Shown piece after piece: positions 8,731 through 15,442 of a DNA stretch of 64,000 bases. Source of the stretch: Tellurirhabdus bombi. Its GTDB lineage: Bacteria; Bacteroidota; Bacteroidia; Cytophagales; Spirosomataceae. Position numbers and translations under genes: made by a program. Numbering within the stretch: the first letter of the stretch is position 1; the number at the start of each line of letters is the position of its first letter. Location: the NCBI RefSeq assembly GCF_021484805.1, contig NZ_CP090557.1:2430001-2494000 (forward strand), read 5' to 3'. The notes beneath the pieces are model-generated. The model worked only from the letters and a program-made list of their open reading frames with translations. It was not told the DNA's origin and searched no databases.

Positions 8731-9117
8731 ATGAACATTGGGGCACAAATACGGCAACTACGTCAACAAAAAGGCTATTCGCAGGAGAATATGGCCGATA
8801 TACTCGGAATTTCGACGACCGCTTATGGAGACATCGAGCGAGGAAAAACTGATTTAACGCTATCTCGTTTGCAACAGATTTCCATCGCACTGGGAACAAA
8901 CATGCAGGAATTATTGGGCGAAGCCCTTCCGCAACCGCAGGAATTATACCCCGGTTTGTTTCATCAACTGGAAACGCTGCAACTGGAACGCGAAAAACAG
9001 GAAATCGAATTGGAGAAACTTCGGCTGGAGGTAGCGCACTGGAAACGGAAAGCCGAAGAAATGGCGCTCTGGAGTGCGATCCGAAGTCAGGAGCGGGAAC
9101 GGATCGGTTTTAAATAA
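8731..9117 (+). CDS. XRE-family helix-turn-helix regulator with C-terminal coiled coil
   Basis: 128 residues. The N-terminal lambda-repressor-like HTH (about 1-62) shows the classic pattern IRQLRQQKGYSQENMADILG, then STTAYGDIERGKTDLTLSRL. It is followed by a Glu/Lys/Leu-rich coiled coil (about 75-125) likely to dimerise the protein. There is no ligand-binding domain. The gene is transcribed opposite to clpP and tig and sits between them, so autoregulation or control of the clpP promoter is plausible but only inferred. Its stop is followed by a strong hairpin shared with tig. Confidence 0.9.
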   Translation: MNIGAQIRQLRQQKGYSQENMADILGISTTAYGDIERGKTDLTLSRLQQISIALGTNMQELLGEALPQPQELYPGLFHQLETLQLEREKQEIELEKLRLEVAHWKRKAEEMALWSAIRSQERERIGFK

Positions 9118-9118
9118 A

Positions 9119-9179
9119 AAGAGGTTTGACGGATAGAGTGCGATGGCGTTACCACCGACTTTTAACCGTCAAACCTCTT
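9119..9179. terminator. Bidirectional hairpin between HTH gene and tig
   Basis: Perfect 14-base inverted repeat, 9119-9132 and 9166-9179, with a 33-base loop. It lies between the convergent HTH gene (stop 9117) and tig (stop 9186). A-rich flanks on the left and T-rich flanks on the right allow termination in both directions. Confidence 0.8.
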
Positions 9180-9185
9180 CAAGAA

Positions 9186-10568
9186 TTAAGCCTGAACAGG
9201 CTGGATATTTTGCGCGCGTTCTTTGAACTCGTCGATGGTAATGGTTTGTGGTTCAACTGAAATTTTGCTTTCAATCAAGGCCATTACTTTATCGTCAAAT
9301 ACGCGGTTGAACATCTTGGTATAGTTGTCCGCTTTTTCGTCCATCAGGTAATTTTGCGCGATCCGGTCAACACTCTGGTTAACTTGCTCGTTGTCAGCGT
9401 AGAAACCGAACTGCTCCCGAACAAGCCCTTTGGTCGCTTCCAGTACGTCGGCAAATTCTACCTTGATTTCGTTCTGATCGGCAATTTTGTTTTTAATCAA
9501 TTGCAATTTCACCGAACGAGTGAAAGCATCGTATTGCTGGTCGATTTCTTCCGGAGTAATTTTTCCTTCGTTCGTAATCAAAAGCCAGTCTTTCAGGAAA
9601 GCGTCCGGCAGGTTGATTTCAATATTTTCCAACAGCGCTTTCTCGATATCGTAGCGCAGCAGCGTTGATGTTTCGCGGTTGTAGTTGGATTTAATAATTT
9701 CCGTTACTTTCTCGCGGAACTGCTCTTCGTTTTCAACGGCGTCTTTAGTGCCAAATACTTTCTCGAAAAACTCTTCGTTGATTTCGGCAGGAACATTCCG
9801 GGTAACATCGTCAATGGTGAATGTAAATTCGCCAGATAAAGCTGCGGCTTCTTCTGCTTTCAGGCCAGTAGCGTGGGCACGGGCTTTGTCGTCAGGAAAG
9901 GCCTGCTGGATGTCAAACGTAATGGATTCGTTCTTTTTCAGACCGATGAATTGGGCCAGGGCATCAGGAGCAACTTGCTTCAGCGGCAGCGCCGTTTTGG
10001 TTTCAAAAGGCACATAACCTTCTTCGTTAGCACCTTCGCCGCCCAGTTGCTTCAGTTCGCCGTACAGCATATCGCCTTCGGCGGCTTCCTCAACGTGTTC
10101 GTGGCTATGGAACTGGTTGCGCAGGTTATCGATGGTTTCTTCCAGTTCTTTATCACCGGCTTCGATGGTAAACGAAGAAACGGCAGGAAGCGACGCAAAA
10201 TCTACGTCAAAATCCGAAGCCATACCCAGGTTATAAACAAACTCAAAATCCGACTGGCTGTCCCAATCAATTTGGTCGGCCTTGTCCCGATCCGGCAGAG
10301 GGTCGCCTACTACCTGAAGTTTATTTTCACGAATATAATTGCTGACGGTTTTGCTCAACAGGTTGTTGATTTCTTCCACCAGAACACTTTTGCCATACAT
10401 TTTCTGGATGAGCGAGGCCGGAACGTGTCCGGGGCGAAAACCTTTGATGCTAGCCCGTTTGCTATATTCCTTTAGCTTTTTGGTTACTTCCGGCTGATAA
10501 TCTTCCTTCGTCAGCTTGATAGTCAGCGAAGCATTGGTTTCCGTCGACTTATCTAATGCAATTTCCAC
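9186..10568 (-). CDS. tig: Trigger factor, ribosome-associated chaperone
   Basis: 460 residues. The N-terminal ribosome-binding domain carries the docking signature GFRPGHVP (43-50). A central FKBP-like peptidyl-prolyl isomerase segment (about 150-245) is poorly conserved, as in other Bacteroidota, so isomerase activity is doubtful. The C-terminal helical chaperone arms follow. The protein shields nascent chains at the ribosome exit tunnel. It lies downstream of tRNA-Leu on the same strand, separated by a long hairpin (10588-10640). The only clear promoter upstream is that of the tRNA, so co-transcription with processing or attenuation at the hairpin is possible. Confidence 0.95.
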   Translation of the reverse strand: MEIALDKSTETNASLTIKLTKEDYQPEVTKKLKEYSKRASIKGFRPGHVPASLIQKMYGKSVLVEEINNLLSKTVSNYIRENKLQVVGDPLPDRDKADQIDWDSQSDFEFVYNLGMASDFDVDFASLPAVSSFTIEAGDKELEETIDNLRNQFHSHEHVEEAAEGDMLYGELKQLGGEGANEEGYVPFETKTALPLKQVAPDALAQFIGLKKNESITFDIQQAFPDDKARAHATGLKAEEAAALSGEFTFTIDDVTRNVPAEINEEFFEKVFGTKDAVENEEQFREKVTEIIKSNYNRETSTLLRYDIEKALLENIEINLPDAFLKDWLLITNEGKITPEEIDQQYDAFTRSVKLQLIKNKIADQNEIKVEFADVLEATKGLVREQFGFYADNEQVNQSVDRIAQNYLMDEKADNYTKMFNRVFDDKVMALIESKISVEPQTITIDEFKERAQNIQPVQA

Positions 10569-10587
10569 GATACGCTATGTTATAAAA

Positions 10588-10640
10588 GTGAAAGAGCGAA
10601 AGAATGAAAGGCGATTGGCTTCGCTCTTTCGCTCTTTCAC
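10588..10640. repeat. Inverted repeat of GAAAGAGC-type units between tRNA-Leu and tig
   Basis: Perfect 16-base arms at 10588-10603 and 10625-10640 around a 21-base loop. Each arm is a short tandem of GAAAGAG/GAAAGAA-like units, continued by another unit just outside the right arm. It lies in the 89-base gap between the tRNA 3' end (10658) and the tig start (10568). It could end tRNA transcription, be a processing site, or be a scattered repeat element. Confidence 0.75.
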
Positions 10641-10657
10641 TCTTTCGTTGTCGTTAG

Positions 10658-10739
10658 TACGGGCGGAGGGACTCGAACCCCCATGCCTTGCGGCACCAGA
10701 TCCTAAGTCTGGCACGTCTACCAATTTCGCCACGCCCGC
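10658..10739 (-). tRNA. tRNA-Leu (anticodon UAG)
   Basis: An 82-nt class II tRNA read on the minus strand. The acceptor stem is GCGGGCG with CGCCCGT (one G-U pair), with discriminator A73. The D arm contains GGTAGAC, the anticodon stem is CCAGA/TCTGG and the loop CTTAGGA gives anticodon UAG. There is a long variable arm, and the T loop is GTTCGAGTC. CCA is not encoded. The long variable arm, A73 and the anticodon agree on leucine. Confidence 0.96.
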
Positions 10740-10818
10740 ATAGTGGCATCCAGTAGCTGGATAATTTGCTCGATTTCTATTCTAATCAGGTAGCCTGTTT
10801 TGAATATGTTTCGGGCTG

Positions 10819-10848
10819 CAAAGGTACAACTCTATTTCACATAAACAA
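10819..10848 (-). promoter_or_regulatory. Bacteroidota-type promoter for tRNA-Leu (and possibly tig)
   Basis: On the minus strand the -7 element TACCTTTG (10826-10819) is preceded by TTG (10848-10846) with exactly 19 bases between. This matches the Bacteroidota sigma-A consensus TTTG-N19-TAnnTTTG. It gives a leader of about 70 nt before the tRNA 5' end. The rest of the 10569-10960 gap holds only the tRNA and the inverted repeat. Confidence 0.7.
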
Positions 10849-10960
10849 GTATTTTCTTAAGCCTCTTTTATTTTTTGGCAAAATAGCTTTGAATGACGTT
10901 GTGGTTTTGTTAAATTGGTAATACCTTCCAAGCTTAGAGTACAATCCAGAAGGGCACCTT

Positions 10961-13216
10961 ATGAATGTAACTGTTGAACCTGTTATTGACCTGGAACAGG
11001 AGCGAAAGGAAATCCTCAAACGATACCGGCGCTTGTTGCGTGCTGCCAAGCCGATGTTGAAAGACAACGACGCCAAACTCATTAAAAAAGCTTTTAATAC
11101 GTCGCTGGAAGCGCATAAAGCCATGCGCAGGCGATCGGGTGAGCCCTATATCTACCATCCGCTGGCAGTTGCGCAAATTGCGGTTGAAGAAATCGGATTG
11201 GGTACTACATCCATTGTGGCAGCGCTGCTGCACGATGTCGTCGAAGATACGGATATGACCATTTCGGACATTGAACGCCTCTTCGGAACGAAAGTATCAC
11301 AGATTATTGATGGCCTGACGAAAATCTCGGGCATTTTTGAATACGGTACGTCCCAGCAGGCGGAAAATTTCCGAAAAATGCTGCTAACCCTGTCGGACGA
11401 CGTCCGGGTTATCCTGGTGAAACTGGCCGACCGTTTGCATAACATGCGGACGCTGGACTCAATGCCGCGGGATAAGCAGTTGAAAATCGCTTCGGAGACG
11501 ATTTATATCTACGCGCCGCTGGCCCACCGGCTTGGCCTGTACGCCATAAAATCTGAGCTGGAAGATTTGTACCTGAAGTATACCGAACCCGTTGCCTACA
11601 AAGACATCGCCCGGAAGCTACGGGAGACCAAGAGCTCACGGGATCGTTTTATTTCGCAATTTATTCGGCCCATTGAAGAAGATATGGAAAGTACCAGCTA
11701 TCCATTTGTCGTCAAAGGCCGTCCCAAATCGATTTACTCAATCTGGAACAAGCTGAACAAACAGAAAAAGCCGTTCGAGGAAATTTATGATTTGTTTGCC
11801 GTTCGGGTGATTCTGAAAGTGCCACCAGAACAGGAAAAAGCGGCGTGCTGGCGCGCTTACTCGATTGTTACCGATCACTATAAACCAAACCCCGATCGGC
11901 TTAAAGACTGGATCAGTACGCCACGGGCCAACGGCTACGAATCGTTGCATACGACCGTCATGAGCAAAGCCGGGCAGTGGGTGGAGGTGCAGATTCGGAC
12001 GCAACGCATGGATGAGATTGCGGAGAAAGGCTACGCGGCGCACTGGAAATACAAAGGAAGTGAAACGAGCACTGGGCGGGGTATTGAAACCTGGATTAGC
12101 CAGGTGCGCGATATGCTGGAAACGGCCAGCAACGATAAAACCGGAGCCATTGAGTTTCTGGACGACTTCCGAAGTAACCTGTATAGTGAAGAGGTTTTTG
12201 TATTTACACCCAAAGGCGACCTGAAAGTATTGCAGCGGGGAGCCACGGCGCTCGATTTTGCCTTTGAAATCCACACGCAGGTGGGAGCCCGCTGTATGGC
12301 TGCCAAAGTGAATTCGGTGCTGGTGCCCTTGAGCCACGTGCTGCATAACGGCGATCAGGTGGAAATTATTACCTCTAACAAGCAGAAACCCAACGAAGAC
12401 TGGTTGCGGTTTGTGGTCACGTCGAAGGCCAAAACCAAGATCAAAGACTTAATTAAAGAAGAAAATAAGCAGTATGTAACGGATGGCCGCGACATGGTCG
12501 CCAAACGGCTGAAGCTTCTGCGGATTGAAGTTAACAACGAGGTGCTGAATCAACTACGGGCTTACTTCAACTCAAAAACCGTTAATGATTTCTTCTACCG
12601 GATTGGTAAAGGGCATATCGAAATCCAGGAGCTGAAACGCTTTAAAGCGGATAAGGATGCCAAAGAAAACAAGGAAAACCGGCTGAATAAAATCAATACC
12701 GATAATATTCAGGACGGAAAAACCTTCGAGAAAGAACTCAAGCGAATTCACGGTGAGCGCGCCGATGCCGACATGCTGCTCATTGGGGAGGACATGGACA
12801 AGATTGATTACACGCTGGCGAAGTGTTGCAATCCGATCTCGGGGGATGACGTTTTTGGCTTCGTGACCATCAATGAGGGCATCAAAATTCACCGGACAAC
12901 CTGCCCCAACGCGGTCGAATTGATGTCTAACCACGGAAACCGAATCATTAAAGCCAAATGGACATCACAGCGCGATCTGGCGTTTCTGGCGGGGCTGCGG
13001 ATTACGGGGACAGACCGCCTTGGCCTGGTCAACGACGTAACCAAAGTGATTAGTAACGAGCTCCATATCAACATCCGTTCGATCACGATTGAAACGCGGG
13101 ACGGAATTTTTGAAGGAAACCTGAAGTTATACGTGCATAGTACAGCCCACCTGGACGAACTGATCCGGAAGCTTGAAAAAGTGAACGGTGTGGTTAAAGT
13201 GGCGCGGTTTGACTAA
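10961..13216 (+). CDS. rel: Bifunctional (p)ppGpp synthetase/hydrolase, Rel/SpoT
   Basis: 751 residues with the full long-RSH layout. The HD hydrolase domain contains HDVVED (91-96) and EPYIYHPL. A synthetase domain (about 245-360) has KGRPKSIYSIWNKL, IYDLFAVRVIL and the nucleotide-loop segment VQIRTQRMDEIAEKGYAAHW. The TGS domain (about 410-475) begins EEVFVFTPKGDL, then come helical and Cys-containing regions (CCNPISGDDVFGF) and a C-terminal ACT domain (about 675-751). The intact HD motif argues for both making and degrading (p)ppGpp. Followed by fur and purA on the same strand; purA is itself a (p)ppGpp target in many bacteria. Confidence 0.97.
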   Translation: MNVTVEPVIDLEQERKEILKRYRRLLRAAKPMLKDNDAKLIKKAFNTSLEAHKAMRRRSGEPYIYHPLAVAQIAVEEIGLGTTSIVAALLHDVVEDTDMTISDIERLFGTKVSQIIDGLTKISGIFEYGTSQQAENFRKMLLTLSDDVRVILVKLADRLHNMRTLDSMPRDKQLKIASETIYIYAPLAHRLGLYAIKSELEDLYLKYTEPVAYKDIARKLRETKSSRDRFISQFIRPIEEDMESTSYPFVVKGRPKSIYSIWNKLNKQKKPFEEIYDLFAVRVILKVPPEQEKAACWRAYSIVTDHYKPNPDRLKDWISTPRANGYESLHTTVMSKAGQWVEVQIRTQRMDEIAEKGYAAHWKYKGSETSTGRGIETWISQVRDMLETASNDKTGAIEFLDDFRSNLYSEEVFVFTPKGDLKVLQRGATALDFAFEIHTQVGARCMAAKVNSVLVPLSHVLHNGDQVEIITSNKQKPNEDWLRFVVTSKAKTKIKDLIKEENKQYVTDGRDMVAKRLKLLRIEVNNEVLNQLRAYFNSKTVNDFFYRIGKGHIEIQELKRFKADKDAKENKENRLNKINTDNIQDGKTFEKELKRIHGERADADMLLIGEDMDKIDYTLAKCCNPISGDDVFGFVTINEGIKIHRTTCPNAVELMSNHGNRIIKAKWTSQRDLAFLAGLRITGTDRLGLVNDVTKVISNELHINIRSITIETRDGIFEGNLKLYVHSTAHLDELIRKLEKVNGVVKVARFD

Positions 13217-13224
13217 GAAAATTG

Positions 13225-13232
13225 TATTTTTG
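13225..13232 (+). promoter_or_regulatory. Possible -7 element for fur
   Basis: TATTTTTG fits TAnnTTTG and lies about 105 bases upstream of the fur start, just after the rel stop. No well-spaced -33 TTG is seen, so the call is weak. Confidence 0.3.
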
Positions 13233-13337
13233 CTAAATAATTGAAAGTTTCGGGTTTCGAGTTGCTGGAAAGTGCAAAATTCGGAGCTGCCCGGTCGCTG
13301 AGCCGGTCGAAACTACAAACCGAAACTTACGGGAATC

Positions 13338-13856
13338 ATGCCTGCAGTAAGACAAGCCAACCTCGATGCCGCGAAGAAGATTTTCATGGCATATCTGGAA
13401 AACAAAGGCCTTCGGAAAACCCCCGAACGTTTTGCCATTCTCGAGGAAATATACAATCGGGAAGACCATTTTGATGTAGATGAGCTCTACATCTCCATGA
13501 AAAATAAAAAATATCAGGTGAGCCGGGCTACGGTTTACAATACCCTGGACGTATTGGTTGAATGCGATTTGGTAACAAAACACCAATTTGGTAAGAACCT
13601 GGCGCAGTACGAAAAATCGTACGGGTACAAACAACACGACCACCTGATTTGTACGGATTGCCACCAGGTAATGGAGTTTTGCGATCCACGTTTGCAGACC
13701 ATTCAAAGCATGGTTGGCGATATGCTGAAATTCAATGTTATGCACCATTCCCTGATTTTTTACGGGAGCTGCATGCGGGAAAAATGCGAAAATCGCAATC
13801 AAATGATTGAAGAGGCTCAACAGCAGGAAGCTAATGGAGAGTCTGTAGTGTCGTAG
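13338..13856 (+). CDS. Fur-family metal-dependent transcriptional regulator
   Basis: 172 residues. The winged-helix DNA-binding domain (about 10-85) includes [16 protein letters not shown] and the recognition segment [15 protein letters not shown]. The dimerisation/metal domain contains HDHLIC and two cysteine pairs, Cys105/Cys108 (CTDC) and Cys145/Cys150 (CMREKC), typical structural zinc sites. It represses target genes when loaded with its metal, probably iron, although Zur or PerR roles cannot be excluded from sequence alone. The gene lies between rel and purA; the 39-base gap to purA suggests co-transcription. An in-frame start at 13338 gives a normal-length product. Confidence 0.93.
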   Translation: MPAVRQANLDAAKKIFMAYLENKGLRKTPERFAILEEIYNREDHFDVDELYISMKNKKYQVSRATVYNTLDVLVECDLVTKHQFGKNLAQYEKSYGYKQHDHLICTDCHQVMEFCDPRLQTIQSMVGDMLKFNVMHHSLIFYGSCMREKCENRNQMIEEAQQQEANGESVVS

Positions 13857-13895
13857 TTAAGTCGCTTATATCTGTTAAATCTCAGTTTAAAATAA

Positions 13896-15179
13896 ATGGT
13901 AGACGTATTACTGGGCCTTCAATGGGGCGATGAAGGCAAAGGGAAAATTGTGGATGTACTGGCGCCGCAGTATCAGGTAGTAGCCCGCTTTCAAGGTGGA
14001 CCTAATGCCGGACATACGCTGGAATTCGATGGCTACAAACATGTGTTGCATCAGATTCCGTCGGGTATTTTTCGTTCGGATATTAAAAACATCATTGGCA
14101 ACGGCGTTGTGCTTGATCCGATTATTTTTAAAAAGGAAATCGACGGACTGGCTAAGTACAATCTGAACCTGAATCAGAATCTTTTTATCTCCAAGAAGGC
14201 GTCTATCATCATTCCGACGCACCGCTTGTTGGATGCGGCCTATGAACAGGCGAAAGGAGCAGCTAAAATTGGCTCAACCCTGCGCGGTATTGGGCCTACC
14301 TACCAGGATAAAGTAGCCCGGCAGGGACTGCGTGTGGGCGACGTTCTATCCGTGAACTTCCGGGATAAATACGCGACACTGGTTGCTACACATAAAACGG
14401 TTCTCGATCATCATCAGTTTGATTACCAGAGCGTTTTGCCACAACTGGAAGAAGAGTTTTTTGCGGCTGTCGAATTTATGCAGCAGTTTCAGTTAGTGGA
14501 TAGCGAGTATGATGTTAACGATGCACTGACCGCAGGGCAGAAGGTTCTGGCCGAAGGTGCCCAGGGATCGTTGCTGGATATTGATTTCGGATCGTATCCA
14601 TTTGTGACCAGCTCGAGCACCATGGCGGCGGGAGCCTGCACCGGTCTAGGCATTGCGCCGCGTCAGATTGGCGATGTATTCGGTATTTTCAAAGCGTATT
14701 GCACCCGCGTGGGTAGCGGACCTTTCCCAACCGAGCTATCGGACGAGACTGGCGAGCGGATGCGGGCTGAAGGTCGCGAATTCGGCGCCACAACGGGGCG
14801 GCCCCGGCGGTGCGGATGGCTGGATCTGCCAACGTTGAAATACGTCATCATGATCAACGGCGTAACGCAGCTAATCATGATGAAAGTCGATGTACTGAAT
14901 ATTTTCGATACCATCAAAGTCTGCACGCATTACCAGCTTCCGGATGGAACGGTAACGGAGCAACTGCCGTACGATTTGATTGACGCCAATGTAACGCCGA
15001 TCTACAAGGAATTTAAAGGTTGGAAAACAACGCTCGAAAACTACCATACTTTCGATGAAGTTCCCGGCGAACTGGCTGCTTACATCGATTTTCTGGAAGC
15101 TGAGCTTGGTATTCCCATTAGCTTTATCTCGACAGGACCTGACCGCCAGGCCATCATTCACCGGGAAGCGGTCGTATAG
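13896..15179 (+). CDS. purA: Adenylosuccinate synthetase
   Basis: 427 residues. It converts IMP, aspartate and GTP to adenylosuccinate, the first committed step to AMP. The GTP-binding P-loop is near the N-terminus, QWGDEGKGK (9-17), and NAGHTLEFDG and the family motif GIGPTYQDKVARQGLRVGD follow. TTGRPRRCGWLDL and the C-terminal STGPDRQAII are also typical. Length matches the family. It is the last gene of the rel-fur-purA run and is followed by a clear terminator. Confidence 0.97.
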   Translation: MVDVLLGLQWGDEGKGKIVDVLAPQYQVVARFQGGPNAGHTLEFDGYKHVLHQIPSGIFRSDIKNIIGNGVVLDPIIFKKEIDGLAKYNLNLNQNLFISKKASIIIPTHRLLDAAYEQAKGAAKIGSTLRGIGPTYQDKVARQGLRVGDVLSVNFRDKYATLVATHKTVLDHHQFDYQSVLPQLEEEFFAAVEFMQQFQLVDSEYDVNDALTAGQKVLAEGAQGSLLDIDFGSYPFVTSSSTMAAGACTGLGIAPRQIGDVFGIFKAYCTRVGSGPFPTELSDETGERMRAEGREFGATTGRPRRCGWLDLPTLKYVIMINGVTQLIMMKVDVLNIFDTIKVCTHYQLPDGTVTEQLPYDLIDANVTPIYKEFKGWKTTLENYHTFDEVPGELAAYIDFLEAELGIPISFISTGPDRQAIIHREAVV

Positions 15180-15200
15180 TTTCTATTATTAGTCAAAGTT

Positions 15201-15243
15201 GCTTGAGGGCAAGATTCGGGAGAGTCTTGCCCTCAAGCGTTTA
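15201..15243 (+). terminator. Terminator after purA
   Basis: Perfect 14-base arms 15201-15214 and 15225-15238 with a 10-base loop, followed by a short T stretch, 20 bases after the purA stop. The remaining sequence to 15442 is AT-rich and shows no other feature. Confidence 0.8.
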
Positions 15244-15442
15244 GGGCCATTCAAAACAGAGATTGTATAATTCATTTGTTACTTTTTTAGCAAAATCAGA
15301 ATCTATTGGGTATTCACTTTTGGATACTGAAAATATATAGTGACTATTTTTCAACAAGTAAGCAACCAAGTTGATCAAATCTTGTTATATGTTGTACAAA
15401 CAAGTAAATTGATAAAATGAATTCAACTTTACTCAGGAGATT

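Noticed and set aside
9873-10475. 200-codon plus-strand frame
   Set aside because: Antisense to trigger factor; no domain, composition typical of a shadow frame.
11738-12346. 202-codon minus-strand frame
   Set aside because: Antisense to the synthetase domain of rel, which is intact and conserved.
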